NCBI GenBank assembly: GCA_031411495.1
Contig: JANOBD010000013.1
Coordinates: 38,369-102,368 of the forward strand
DNA length: 64,000 bases
Direction of reading: 5' to 3'
Source of the DNA: JANOBD01 sp031411495
GTDB taxonomy: Bacteria > Planctomycetota > Phycisphaerae > Tepidisphaerales > Tepidisphaeraceae
Shown: positions 34,418-43,353 of the stretch, piece by piece
Layout of the letters: each line of letters starts with the position of its first letter
Numbering within the stretch: the stretch's first letter is position 1
Notes under the pieces: generated by a model
What the model was told of the DNA's origin: nothing
The model's database searches: none
What the model saw: the letters and a program-made list of their open reading frames with translations, nothing else
Made by a program: the position numbers and the translations under genes

Positions 34418-35794
34418 TCATTTTGGATCCTCGGGCGCCTTTGCGATGCCCAACTCGTCCATCTTTCGGTAGAGGCTCGACACGCCGATGCCGAGGTGCT
34501 TGGCGGTCTCGACCTTGTCGTACTGGTGACGACGCAGGCTGAAGAGGATGTGTTGGCGCTCGAATTGTTCCAGCGATTCGTTGAGGTCCTCGCCGATGTC
34601 GTCGCCGATTCCGTCGACCGTGAATGGGAGATCGTCCAGCATGATCTGGCGGCCTTCGGCGAAGATGACGGCGCGTTCGATCACGTTTTCCAGTTCGCGC
34701 ACGTTGCCTCGCCATGTGTGATTCAGCATCGCCCGCATCGCGCCATTGGTCAGACCCGTCACATGCTTCTGAAGCAGTCGGGTGTACTTGTCGAGGAAGT
34801 AATGAACCAGGACCGGTATGTCCTCGCGTCGCTGTCGCAGCGGCGGCAAATGGAGTTGGACGACATTCAGCCGGAACAGGAGGTCTTCACGAAACTTGCC
34901 CGCGCTGACGAGTTCCTGAAGGTCCTGATTACTCGCGGCGATGACCCGCACGTCGACCGGTCGCGGGCGCGTATCACCGACAGGCGTGACGACCTTTTCC
35001 TCCAGGACGCGCAACAGCGAACTCTGCATGCCGATGGGCAAAGTAGAAATCTCGTCGAGAAAGATCGTTCCTCGATTGGCGGCCTCGAAATAGCCGATCT
35101 TGTCCTTGTTCGCACCGGTGAATGCCCCTCGAACGTAGCCGAAAAGTTCGGACTCGATCAGGGTCGCGGGGATCGCGCCACAGTTGACGGCAATGAAGGG
35201 TCGGTCGCGAGTGATCCCGTTGTAATGAATCGCGCGGGCGAAGAGTTCCTTTCCGGTACCCGATTCTCCCGAGATGACGACGTGGCTCTTCACCGTTGAG
35301 AGTTTCCGCACGGCATCGAAGAGCCTGTGCATCGAGGGCGCGTGGCCAACCAGGTTGTGAAACGTGTTTTCCTGCGCCGCCTGCTCGATGAGAATGTGAT
35401 GTGTCTGTCGGAGGTCGGCGAATTCGAGGGCGCGTTTCACTTTCATGAGGACGTCTTCAAACTGCACCGGCTTGAGCAGGTAGTCGTACGCGCCGCTGCG
35501 CATCGCACCCACGGCACTTTCGACCGTTCCGAATGCCGTCATCATCAGGACGGGCGTGTTGGGTGCGAGCTTCTGTAGTTGATCCAGGAGGGTGAGCCCG
35601 TCGCATTCGGGCATGCGTACGTCCGTAATTACCAGGTCGATGGGTCGGGCAAAGGCGATCGCATAAGCCTCCTTGCCATTGGCGGCCTGAAGTACTTCGT
35701 ACCCTTCATCCTTCAACAACTCTGCAAGCGATTCGCGGAGAACCGTTTCATCCTCGGCAACGAGAAGGGTCTTTCGGTCCGGCGTCGTGGCCAT
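34418..35794 (-). CDS. NtrC/AtoC-type sigma-54-dependent response regulator
   Basis: 458 residues. The receiver domain has Asp58 in LVITDVRMPE, Thr86 and Lys108. The AAA+ domain has Walker A GESGTGKE (176-183), GAFTGA (223-228, canonical) and Walker B TIFLDE (244-249). The C-terminal Fis-type helix-turn-helix is AKHLGIGVSSLYRKMDELG. It would activate sigma-54 promoters after phosphorylation by an unlinked kinase. AtoC, a relative, controls acetoacetate CoA-transferase/thiolase genes in E. coli, and such genes lie downstream here. However, a terminator intervenes and I see no -24/-12 element before that operon. Confidence 0.9.
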   Translation of the reverse strand: MATTPDRKTLLVAEDETVLRESLAELLKDEGYEVLQAANGKEAYAIAFARPIDLVITDVRMPECDGLTLLDQLQKLAPNTPVLMMTAFGTVESAVGAMRSGAYDYLLKPVQFEDVLMKVKRALEFADLRQTHHILIEQAAQENTFHNLVGHAPSMHRLFDAVRKLSTVKSHVVISGESGTGKELFARAIHYNGITRDRPFIAVNCGAIPATLIESELFGYVRGAFTGANKDKIGYFEAANRGTIFLDEISTLPIGMQSSLLRVLEEKVVTPVGDTRPRPVDVRVIAASNQDLQELVSAGKFREDLLFRLNVVQLHLPPLRQRREDIPVLVHYFLDKYTRLLQKHVTGLTNGAMRAMLNHTWRGNVRELENVIERAVIFAEGRQIMLDDLPFTVDGIGDDIGEDLNESLEQFERQHILFSLRRHQYDKVETAKHLGIGVSSLYRKMDELGIAKAPEDPK

Positions 35795-35909
35795 TGAAAC
35801 ATCCTACCGCGGTGCGGCGAATCGGATAGTGCGGCGCGAGTTTTCCATCGCGAACGTCTGACCGTTCAAGGCGATGCGCCGCGGCTGATCAATCCGCCCG
35901 CTTGAGGAG

Positions 35910-36032
35910 TCAGGGCGATTTCATCGTGCGTCTGGAAAGCCGTCGGCCCTCAAGGAAGAGGAGCGCAGCGTAGCCCCACAGTGCTACAAGTCCAGCTGTG
36001 TACGCGAGGATGGTGTAGTTCGTTGCATTCAT
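35910..36032 (-). CDS. ccmD: CcmD-like single-helix protein
   Basis: A 40-residue frame whose ATG overlaps the ccmC stop as ATGA. The product begins MNATNYTILAYTAGL, has one membrane helix with GYAALLFL, and ends in a basic tail (EGRRLSRRTMKSP). Size, single helix followed by positive charge, and position directly after ccmC are those of CcmD. CcmD holds the CcmABC complex and helps release holo-CcmE. The sequence is too short for a homology argument, so the assignment rests on position and topology. Confidence 0.75.
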   Translation of the reverse strand: MNATNYTILAYTAGLVALWGYAALLFLEGRRLSRRTMKSP

Positions 36033-36736
36033 GAAAGGCCTCCGAGGCGGGGCATGGCACCGACCATGGCGTGCTCATCAACGGTTTCGGTCTCGAGCTC
36101 GCGGGCACGGGAATTGAGCGTGTAACGCGTCGCGATCAGCCCGGCGCACATGAGCAGCATGGGAATCGCGCTGGCTAAAAGTGTGATCTGCATCGGCCTT
36201 GCCAGTTCGATGTGGCTGGGGTGAATGTCGGGCATCAGTTTCACTGAAAGATACACAAGCGGCACATCGAGGAACGCGATGATGCCGTACACCGCACATG
36301 CGATCGATCGACGCTGTTTCGATTCGATGCTCGTCCGCAACACGAGATAAACCAGGTAAAGAAGGAACATCAGAAGCGTGAAGGTGAGTCTGGGGCTCCA
36401 CGTCCACCACTGCCCCCATGCGCTGCGGCCCCAGATCATGCCGGTGATCAGGACGATGGCGCAGAATTGAACGGTGATCCTCGCTCCGGCGGCGCCGAGG
36501 TCGTCCAGCCAGCTTCGACGAAACGTGATGTACGCGATCGATGCGCCGAATGTGATGAGCGACGCGAAGAGCGTGAGGATCGCCGCGGGCAGGTGAATGT
36601 AAAAAATCTTCTGAATGATCCCCATCGTCACTTCGTTTGGCGCGTAGAAAACGATCATCGATCCGGCGGCGACGAAGGTCGCAGCGGTGACGAGCCAATA
36701 CGCCCGTACGAACAATGAGTTTTGCATGAAGTGCAT
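36029..36736 (-). CDS. ccmC: Haem exporter/haem-handling protein CcmC
   Basis: The start at 36736 (MHFMQNSLFVRAYW) has GGAG 7 bases upstream; a longer frame to 36868 would run into ccmB. 235 residues with six predicted membrane helices. The tryptophan-rich haem motif is WGQWWTWSPRLT, with Ser replacing the usual Asp. Conserved His residues lie in FYIHLPAAI and PDIHPSH. CcmC binds haem at the periplasmic face and loads it onto CcmE. It is followed, with a 4-base overlap, by ccmD. Confidence 0.9.
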   Translation of the reverse strand: MHFMQNSLFVRAYWLVTAATFVAAGSMIVFYAPNEVTMGIIQKIFYIHLPAAILTLFASLITFGASIAYITFRRSWLDDLGAAGARITVQFCAIVLITGMIWGRSAWGQWWTWSPRLTFTLLMFLLYLVYLVLRTSIESKQRRSIACAVYGIIAFLDVPLVYLSVKLMPDIHPSHIELARPMQITLLASAIPMLLMCAGLIATRYTLNSRARELETETVDEHAMVGAMPRLGGLS

Positions 36737-36749
36737 GGCCGAACTCCGA

Positions 36750-37427
36750 TCAGGTCTCCAGCACGGCTTCGTAAGCAAGCCATCCGGCGACGAGGAAAAC
36801 GATGTCGTACGCGACGAGCACGCCGAGCGAGAACATGCCCGGTGGCTTGCCGTCGCGAAACTGGGCAATCATCAATTGCGTTGAGGTGATCACCAGCGGG
36901 AGGGTGATCGGGAAGACCATCATCGCCAGCAATCCGCCCTGGAGCCGTGAAGAGTTCACGGTTGCTGCGAAAAGCGTTCCCACCGCCGCGAATCCGACGA
37001 TGCCGAGCAGCATCACCACGATGAAGATCGTCGGCGCCGCCGAGAGATCGAATCCGAAGAACAGGATGCCTGCGGGCGTAACCACGGCGGCGACGGCGAG
37101 CATGAGCAGCAGGTTTGCGACGAGCTTGGCCGCGTACAGCGTTCCCACATCGACCGGCGCCATCAACAGCGCCGCGAGGACGCCATCGTTTCGATCCACC
37201 GCCATCGTCTTCTCGAAGCAGAGAACGCCGCTGAACAGGTACGCCACCCACAGAACAGCCGTAGCGTTGAAAGCGGCGACGTGTCCCTGCCCGCCTAGAC
37301 CCAGGCCGAGCACGACGACGATCAGGATGCCGAGTACGACGACGAGGCTGATCGTCTGTCGGCCTCGCGCTTCGATGCGCAGGTCCTTTGAAATCAACGT
37401 CAGCATCTGGCCGAGCGAGCCGCTCAT
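36750..37427 (-). CDS. ccmB: Haem exporter membrane subunit CcmB
   Basis: 225 residues, the family length, with six hydrophobic segments. Family features include LISKDLRIEARGRQT at the N-terminus, YLFSGVLCFEKTMAVDRNDGVLAALLMAPV, and PLVITSTQLM near the end. It is the permease partner of CcmA in the ABC complex that drives release of haem-loaded CcmE from CcmC/D. The ATG overlaps the ccmA stop (ATGA), and ccmC starts 13 bases after its stop. Confidence 0.92.
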   Translation of the reverse strand: MSGSLGQMLTLISKDLRIEARGRQTISLVVVLGILIVVVLGLGLGGQGHVAAFNATAVLWVAYLFSGVLCFEKTMAVDRNDGVLAALLMAPVDVGTLYAAKLVANLLLMLAVAAVVTPAGILFFGFDLSAAPTIFIVVMLLGIVGFAAVGTLFAATVNSSRLQGGLLAMMVFPITLPLVITSTQLMIAQFRDGKPPGMFSLGVLVAYDIVFLVAGWLAYEAVLET

Positions 37428-38188
37428 CGTCGTCCCTCCGGGGTGAGTTGTTCGATGATCCGTTCGGCGGAGAGACTGCTGGTCGGCTGATCGATTGCGA
37501 TCCCGCCGCGGTTGAGAACGATCGCGCGCCCCGCGAGTCGCAATGCGTGAGACAAGTCGTGGTGAACGATGATGATCGTCTTGCCGACGCGGTGAAGGTT
37601 CGAAAGCAGCGCCTCGAGCGATTGGGCAGAAGGGGCATCAAGGCCGGTGAACGGCTCATCCGCGAGCAGTAGATCGGGGTCGTGCAGCAATGCGCGGGCA
37701 ATGCTCGCCCGCTGCAGCATGCCGCGGCTGAACGTCTTGACCGCGTCGTGGCGACGATCGAGCAGGCCCAGCGTATCGAGCAATTGGTCGGTCCGCGCAG
37801 CGAGGTCGCGAAGTCCGTAAAGCTGGCCGAAAAAGCGAAGGTTCTCACGGACGGACAGTTCTCCATAGAGCATGCTCTGGTGGCCGATCAATCCGATGCG
37901 GCGGCGCAGGTCGTGAGCCTGGCGATGGGCCGGCTTGCCGAATAGTTCAAGTGTTCCAGAACTTGGACTGCGAAGCAGGGCGAGGATTTTGAGCAATGTC
38001 GTCTTGCCCGCGCCATTCGATCCGAGCAGCGCGACGAACTCGCCGGCTCCGATTCGGGCCGAGAAGTCGCGGAGGATAGGGCGATCGTCGATCCGGAAAG
38101 CAAGGTGATCGAGCCTGATCACGGGTGGGCTCGCCGGCATGTCTGCTGGCTCATCCAGTCGAGGTTGTCGCTCGAGTTCACCGACCAT
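37424..38188 (-). CDS. ccmA: Haem exporter ATP-binding subunit CcmA
   Basis: 254 residues. Walker A is GSNGAGKTT, the signature motif is FSRGMLQRAS (in place of LSGGQ), Walker B is LLLADEPFTGLD, and the switch His is in IIIVHHDLSHAL. FSRGMxQR is typical of CcmA. It hydrolyses ATP in the CcmABCD complex to release holo-CcmE. Start at 38188 has AAGG nearby; an internal ATG at 38140 (MPASPPVIRLDH) is an alternative. It lies 9 bases after an unknown gene in the ccm operon. Confidence 0.92.
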   Translation of the reverse strand: MVGELERQPRLDEPADMPASPPVIRLDHLAFRIDDRPILRDFSARIGAGEFVALLGSNGAGKTTLLKILALLRSPSSGTLELFGKPAHRQAHDLRRRIGLIGHQSMLYGELSVRENLRFFGQLYGLRDLAARTDQLLDTLGLLDRRHDAVKTFSRGMLQRASIARALLHDPDLLLADEPFTGLDAPSAQSLEALLSNLHRVGKTIIIVHHDLSHALRLAGRAIVLNRGGIAIDQPTSSLSAERIIEQLTPEGRR

Positions 38189-38197
38189 GGCTTCCCT

Positions 38198-39565
38198 TTA
38201 CCGAGGAGCTTGCGCGACACCTGAGGGATCGACTTTGGCGGCGCGTCGCGTGCCGGCGAAGATCATACCGATCACGCCGACCACAATCAGTCCGATGACG
38301 GCAAACCGCTGCGGATCGGCCTTCAGGGCGACGGCGGGCGGGTTATCGCCGACAGGCATCGACGGCGACGATGCCGCGTCGACCGCCGGCGCGACGATCG
38401 GGGTAGAATCTGCTGCGGCAACCTTCAGGTTCGAAAGGGCGATCGTGATGGCTTGATTCGCCGGCACGTCGCTCGCCTTGTAGACCCGGGTCTTCACGCC
38501 GCTTCCCATGTCGGTGGTGCCAGCGCTGGTCAATCCGGTGGTTTGCACGTTGCTCTCATCCGCCGGCATCAAGACGGCGACGTTTTTCTCGACCACCGGC
38601 GCAACCAGCGACAGCGTGGCCGCCCGATCGTGGATCGGTACGGAATAAGCGAGCTGATATTGAGTCTGGCCCGGCAGCAGCGCGACGGGTTGAAGCAGCG
38701 TGCCGTTCTCGAAACGCATCTTGTCGGCGCCAAACCCGCTCATGACCGTGACATCGCTCGCCCCAGCCGGAAGCGGAAAGGCGAATGCGGGCGTGCCTGC
38801 CGCCGGAACGAACGTGTGATCCGCCGGGTTGTCGATCACGATGACTTCGTTCACTTCGAGCTGTGTCGCGGTCGCCTGCGCCACGAGGTGACGCATGCGG
38901 ACGACCCACTGCGGCGCATCAGGGGTGGTCTCGTACACGCGAAGCGTCAGATCCTGATTCGTGTGTTCCTGGTCGATCGCCTCGCCAACCAGTTCATATT
39001 CGACGCCGGCATACGTCATTTTCACGACGGGTATGTACGTGTGATCGACGGGAACGTCGTAGATGCGGATGTGGCCGTCTTCCTGGAGAGGGGTCGGCAT
39101 CGACGCAAACAGCTTGTCTTCGTGATAGAGCTCGAGCGTGGGTGTTCCGGCGGTGATGGCTGCGGCACCGGGCGTGCCTTGTACGACTCGGATTTCCAGC
39201 GTCGCGCTTTTCACCGGCATCTGGGGTGGAAGGGCGATGCCGTCCGTGCCCGGCGCGGTCGTCGGCGCCGGCAGCTGAGGATGGCCGGCCGGCAGCGACT
39301 TTCCCGCCATCTTCGCGGGGTCAACCGGGCCGATCGTCGCCTGTGGAGGAATGACCGGATGGCCGGCGGGCAATGCGTTCGGAATGGTCGGATGCCCTGC
39401 CGGCAGGGTGGTCGGCGTCTTCGACGCCGGGCTCGCGTCCGCGGCGTCGAAGGTTTCCGAAGGGTCATTTGCCGGCTGCGCATCCTCGGCGCGCAGATAG
39501 GAACCCGACACGGTCTCCAGCGCGAGAACCGAAAACGAGACGACGATCAGGCGATGCAGTGTCAT
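38198..39565 (-). CDS. Exported, C-terminally anchored protein inside the ccm operon (LPAGHP repeats)
   Basis: The start at 39565 overlaps the ccmF stop (ATGA) and has GGAG 6 bases upstream. 455 residues. A signal peptide (RLIVVSFSVLALETVSG) is followed by a Pro-rich region with three LPAGHP repeats. A beta-rich periplasmic part comes next, with regularly spaced segments such as VRVYETTPDAPQWVVRMRHL and VIDNPADHTFVPAAG. A C-terminal membrane helix (FAVIGLIVVGVIGMIFAG) ends it. It contains no CXXC or CXXCH and does not resemble CcmG, CcmH or CcmI. Its place between ccmF and ccmA suggests an accessory role in cytochrome assembly, perhaps a chaperone replacing missing subunits. That is inference. 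Confidence 0.7.
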   Translation of the reverse strand: MTLHRLIVVSFSVLALETVSGSYLRAEDAQPANDPSETFDAADASPASKTPTTLPAGHPTIPNALPAGHPVIPPQATIGPVDPAKMAGKSLPAGHPQLPAPTTAPGTDGIALPPQMPVKSATLEIRVVQGTPGAAAITAGTPTLELYHEDKLFASMPTPLQEDGHIRIYDVPVDHTYIPVVKMTYAGVEYELVGEAIDQEHTNQDLTLRVYETTPDAPQWVVRMRHLVAQATATQLEVNEVIVIDNPADHTFVPAAGTPAFAFPLPAGASDVTVMSGFGADKMRFENGTLLQPVALLPGQTQYQLAYSVPIHDRAATLSLVAPVVEKNVAVLMPADESNVQTTGLTSAGTTDMGSGVKTRVYKASDVPANQAITIALSNLKVAAADSTPIVAPAVDAASSPSMPVGDNPPAVALKADPQRFAVIGLIVVGVIGMIFAGTRRAAKVDPSGVAQAPR

Positions 39566-41631
39566 CGTGAACTCCTGGAAGCGGTGGCAGGTACGGTTTT
39601 GCGGCGATCCCGGCGGACAGCGCTCGCGGCGGAAGCTCGGGGTGCTGGCTGCGGGTGGGCTTCTACCTTTTCGGCGGAAGGAACCGGGCGACGCAGCAGA
39701 CGCGGCAACATGCAGAGGGCGGCGCCGGTCACCATGACGATGCCGCCGATCCAGATCCAGTTGACCAGCGGATTCACAATCGACTGTATCGCCGTCGCCG
39801 AGCCGTCCGCTTCCCAACCTGCAAGAGTGATGTACAGGTCCTCGCGAAGGCTCGAGCGGAGCGCCACTTCGCTGTAGGCATCCTCTGACTTGTTGTAGAA
39901 GCGGCGTGTCGGCCGGAGTGACTCCATCGCGCCCGAGGGTTGCGTCAACGTCAGGTCCGCGACGACGGCGGTGTAGTTGCCGTGAACCTCTTCCTTGAGG
40001 CCATTAAACTTGATCGTGTAGTCGCCGATCTGCAGCGTGTTGCCGGGAGCGATCTGGTGCGACTGCTTGGAACTGAAAAGGCTCGAGCCGATGATGCCCA
40101 GGACGATCAGCGCGAGACCCAGGTGTGCGAGTTGAGCACCGTAACGGCGGTGGTTGGCATCGATCTGGTTTACCAGGGCGACGAAGAGGATCTCGTCGTG
40201 GGCGCGGCTGCGCTGCAGGACGGATTTGCCCAGTTCCGAAGCGATCACGCCGAAGACGAGCGCGACGATGAAGAGCCCGACCAGAGCCCATGCGTTGTTA
40301 ACGCCAAGGGCCCAGGTCGAGCCGGCGACGAGGAGCGCGAAGATCAACGGACCGGTGGCGGCGCGGAGCAGTCGTTCAACCGCATCGACGCCGTAGCGCA
40401 GGATCGGACCCATCGCCATCAACGCTACGAGTAGTAGCGCGATCGGGGCAGCGACATGGTTGTAGTAATTCGCGCCGACGGTCACTTCTCGTCCGCTGGT
40501 CCACCGCGTGAGAGCCGGGAGCACCGTTCCCACGAGCGTGACGAGCATGATGAGCGTAAGCATCACGTTTGCGGCCAGGAACGCGCCTTCACGTCCCAGA
40601 AGGTGCTCGAGCTTGTGCGCCGGCTGCAACTCACGATGACGAGTGACAAAGAAGAAGAGCGAAAGCACAAGGGTCACGCCGATCAGTCCGGCGAAGAAAT
40701 TGCCGATCGGGCTCTCTCCGAACGCATGAACGGACGAGATGACGCCACTACGGGTCACATAAGTGCCGAAGAGGCAAAGGATGAAGGTGCCGGCGATGAG
40801 GAGAAAGTTCCATCGCTTGAACAGTCCGCGTTGCATTTGGACGTGCGTCGAATGCAGAAGCGCCGTGCCGGTGAGCCATGGCAGGAGCGATGCGTTTTCG
40901 ACCGGGTCCCAAGCCCAGTAGCCGCCCCAGCCGAGCGTGGTGTACGACCAGTGTCCACCCCAGAGGATGCCGGCACTCAGGAAGAACCACGCGAACAGGT
41001 TGTACCGGCGAACGGAAGCGAGCCATGCGTCATCGGTCCGGCCCGCCGCCATCGCGCCGACCAGGAGGGCGAACGGCAGCGTGTACCCCGCGTAACCCAG
41101 GAACAGGAGCGGCGGGTGAATGATCATGCCGGGGTCCTGCAGCAACGGGTTCAGCCCGGAGCCGTCGGCAGGTACGACCTCAACGGCTTTGAACGGATTG
41201 GCAGCGAACAGGAGCAGCCCGGCGAAGAACGCAATCACCGCTGCGAGCGTCGCGAGCGTGGCGGCGGGTTCGACGCCTTTGTCGTGTCGCTTGCTGACCA
41301 CGAGCACGACGCTCAGCCCGGTGACCAGCACCGTCCAGAGCAGCAAGCTTCCCTCCTGGCCGGCCCAGAAGGCGGCGAACTTGTACCCGCTTGGCAGCGC
41401 CCGCTCCGTGTAGCGCGCGACGTATTCGATCCTGAAATCGCTCGTCAGCATCGCCTGCAGGAGCAGACCCGCCGATACCAAAACCAGCGACGCGGCAAAG
41501 ATCGTCATGCCGCGCGCCGCCGATAGCCACAGGTTGACTCGCGTCCGGGCGGCGACAATGCCAAGAAGCATCGCCCCGAGCGCGACGACCATCGTGACCA
41601 CCAGGATGAAGGTGCCGAGTTGTGAGATCAT
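39562..41631 (-). CDS. ccmF: Cytochrome c haem lyase CcmF
   Basis: 689 residues from the ATG at 41631, which overlaps the ccmE stop (ATGA). It is multispanning, with the tryptophan-rich periplasmic motif WGGYWAWDPVENASLLPWL and conserved His in IIHPPLLFLGY and ALLHSTHVQ. Family segments FWAGQEGSLLLW and GTYVTRSGVISSVHAFGES are present, and a soluble loop follows near residues 560-640. CcmF transfers haem from CcmE to the CXXCH motifs of apocytochromes. An Ala/Arg-rich tail follows the last helix. Confidence 0.93.
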   Translation of the reverse strand: MISQLGTFILVVTMVVALGAMLLGIVAARTRVNLWLSAARGMTIFAASLVLVSAGLLLQAMLTSDFRIEYVARYTERALPSGYKFAAFWAGQEGSLLLWTVLVTGLSVVLVVSKRHDKGVEPAATLATLAAVIAFFAGLLLFAANPFKAVEVVPADGSGLNPLLQDPGMIIHPPLLFLGYAGYTLPFALLVGAMAAGRTDDAWLASVRRYNLFAWFFLSAGILWGGHWSYTTLGWGGYWAWDPVENASLLPWLTGTALLHSTHVQMQRGLFKRWNFLLIAGTFILCLFGTYVTRSGVISSVHAFGESPIGNFFAGLIGVTLVLSLFFFVTRHRELQPAHKLEHLLGREGAFLAANVMLTLIMLVTLVGTVLPALTRWTSGREVTVGANYYNHVAAPIALLLVALMAMGPILRYGVDAVERLLRAATGPLIFALLVAGSTWALGVNNAWALVGLFIVALVFGVIASELGKSVLQRSRAHDEILFVALVNQIDANHRRYGAQLAHLGLALIVLGIIGSSLFSSKQSHQIAPGNTLQIGDYTIKFNGLKEEVHGNYTAVVADLTLTQPSGAMESLRPTRRFYNKSEDAYSEVALRSSLREDLYITLAGWEADGSATAIQSIVNPLVNWIWIGGIVMVTGAALCMLPRLLRRPVPSAEKVEAHPQPAPRASAASAVRRDRRKTVPATASRSSR

Positions 41632-42080
41632 GAGCGGTTCTCCAGCGATTGGGGCTTGGGTTGCGCAGGGTCGGTGTCGACGTTGGCATGCGGGCTGCCC
41701 GGCTCGTACTTGCTGGCGCACTTGGTCATCATGAGATCGGAATGAAAGACGCCGGCCGCATCGGCCCGGCCCTCGACGACAACATCGCAACCCGTCTTAA
41801 AGAGGTCCGGAATGGCGCCGGTGTAGGCGACCGTAATCGACTGAGACTTCCCAAGTACCTCGAATTGGGCTGACAGCTTGCCGGGACTCGACTGGAAGTG
41901 GTCTTTGCCGACTTTCCCGTGGAGACGAACACGCTGGTTGTGAAACTGTGCGTCCTCGAGGTATCGGTCTACCGAAACGCTGTAGACGGACCCCGCCTGA
42001 ATGCCGGCGACCGCCAGATAGATGATTGCGCTGCTCAGGAGCAGGGTCGCCGATACGAACTTAAGGGATGTCAATCGCAT
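41628..42080 (-). CDS. ccmE: Haem chaperone CcmE, cysteine (CXXXY) variant
   Basis: 150 residues from the ATG at 42080. An N-terminal membrane anchor (FVSATLLLSSAIIYLAVAG) precedes the OB-fold domain (VRLHGKVGKDHFQ, ITVAYTGAIPDLFKTG). The covalent haem motif, HXXXY in most bacteria, is CASKY here, with Cys121 and Tyr125. This is the variant described for Desulfovibrio-type Ccm systems that work without CcmG and CcmH, which are also absent from this operon. CcmE receives haem from CcmC and hands it to CcmF. It is the first gene of ccmEFXABCD and is divergent from the multiheme operon. Confidence 0.92.
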   Translation of the reverse strand: MRLTSLKFVSATLLLSSAIIYLAVAGIQAGSVYSVSVDRYLEDAQFHNQRVRLHGKVGKDHFQSSPGKLSAQFEVLGKSQSITVAYTGAIPDLFKTGCDVVVEGRADAAGVFHSDLMMTKCASKYEPGSPHANVDTDPAQPKPQSLENRS

Positions 42081-42565
42081 TGCAGGAGGCCTCCCGGTTG
42101 CCTCCATCACAAACGCGATGCCAAGGACGCACTTAGCCAGTCGAGCCCAAGCCGCGGCCCAGCCCGTTAAAGTGACATGCCGCCGCGACACAAAGTCGCA
42201 TCCCCGGCCCGAAGGATGCGCAAATACCAGAGCCTGTCTCATTTCTGAGAGTCGCTGCCGTAGAAGCCTCTTAGCAACGGGAGCGGTTACGCCCGACCTT
42301 CGGATATCGATTGGAGATCGCGCCATCGATCGCGGCCGGTCGGTGTTCAACGTCGGCTCAAACAGTCGGGGACGATCGGGATTCGTCCGAAGCGGCGGGC
42401 GGACCGGCCGTGGGCATGTGGCACATCGGCGCAGGCAAATCGTGGTCTGTGGTGTGCTCACTCGGAGGAGTGGCGTCGCGGGCGCGAAGCGGCACCACGT
42501 CCGAAACGGACGTTTGTGATCAACGGTCGTTTCCTGTGTCTCGAACTGTCTACCGGAGAGTTTCT
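42081..42565. other. 485-base divergent control region between ccmE and the multiheme operon
   Basis: No gene is supported here. It must hold the promoters of the ccm operon (minus) and of the cytochrome operon (plus). I do not see a convincing sigma-70 or sigma-54 promoter. A perfect palindrome lies near the plus-strand gene (annotated separately). The shared region makes co-regulation of haem-attachment machinery and cytochromes plausible. Confidence 0.5.
42497..42513. promoter_or_regulatory. Palindrome upstream of the multiheme operon
   Basis: ACGTCCG-AAA-CGGACGT is a perfect 7-base inverted repeat ending 52 bases before the first cytochrome ATG. It could be an operator or a leader hairpin. 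Confidence 0.45.
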
Positions 42566-43261
42566 ATGAAGTGCCTAATGAAAATCGCAGCGGCAATACT
42601 TCCGCTCGTTTTCGCCCAGGCTGCTTTCGCCGACATCGTCGGGTCGAAGCATGACTTCAGCCAACAGAGCTGGAGTGAGGGCGAAATCTGCAAACCGTGT
42701 CATACACCCCACAATGCGATCGCCACCAACCTGAGCGGTCGGCTGTGGAACCACACCCTGTCGACGGCAACCTACAGGTTGCACACGACCCATGTGAACG
42801 GCCTGGATCCCGGTGTTGCCGGGTCGCAGCTCGACATGGACCGTGTCAGCAACCTGTGCCTGAGCTGCCATGACGGAACGGTCGCTCTGGATAGTTTCGG
42901 CGGCAAGACGGGAACGACGTTCATCTCGTCGATCCGTGACGGCAGGGGAGATCTGGGCACCGACCTGACCAACGATCATCGCGTCGGAATCGCGGCGGTC
43001 TATAAAGAAGAGTCGGGCGGCCCGGGTCACTATCGCTATCGCACGATTGCGTCGGCGAAGGCGGCAGGCCTGCGGTTCGAAGTCGTGCCGGGAACCCGCA
43101 CCTATGACGATCCGGTGACCGGCATCACCAAAACCGTGAACAACGAAGCGCTCACCTGCGGCACATGCCACGACGTCCACAACGGCGCCGGCGTGACCGA
43201 TGGCCTGCTCCGCTTCAGCAACTCTGCCAGTGCCGTGTGCCTGGCTTGTCACGTCAAGTAA
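42566..43261 (+). CDS. Periplasmic tetraheme cytochrome c
   Basis: Start at 42566 with GGAGAG 5 bases upstream. 231 residues. Signal peptide MKCLMKIAAAILPLVFAQAAFA. Four haem motifs: CKPCH, CLSCH, CGTCH and CLACH. The region EICKPCHTPHNAIA ... LCLSCHDGTVAL ... LGTDLTNDHRVGI closely parallels the N-terminus of the 12-heme protein encoded later in the operon, so the two are paralogous. The doubled-CXXCH fold is common in soluble electron shuttles. It is the first gene of a six-gene operon. Role: periplasmic electron carrier, inferred. Confidence 0.92.
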   Translation: MKCLMKIAAAILPLVFAQAAFADIVGSKHDFSQQSWSEGEICKPCHTPHNAIATNLSGRLWNHTLSTATYRLHTTHVNGLDPGVAGSQLDMDRVSNLCLSCHDGTVALDSFGGKTGTTFISSIRDGRGDLGTDLTNDHRVGIAAVYKEESGGPGHYRYRTIASAKAAGLRFEVVPGTRTYDDPVTGITKTVNNEALTCGTCHDVHNGAGVTDGLLRFSNSASAVCLACHVK

Positions 43262-43353
43262 CGGCGGGCTCTGCCGCTTCGCCCCCGTCGTTGCCTTATT
43301 CGAAAAGTCGCGTTGATGACAGATGCCGCTTCATTGAGGGATCGAGGTCGCTC

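Noticed and set aside
42416..42432. TGGCAC...GC resembling a sigma-54 -24/-12 promoter before the multiheme operon
   Set aside because: The GG to GC spacing is 9 rather than the required 10 and the -12 side lacks TTGC, so it is not counted as a promoter.
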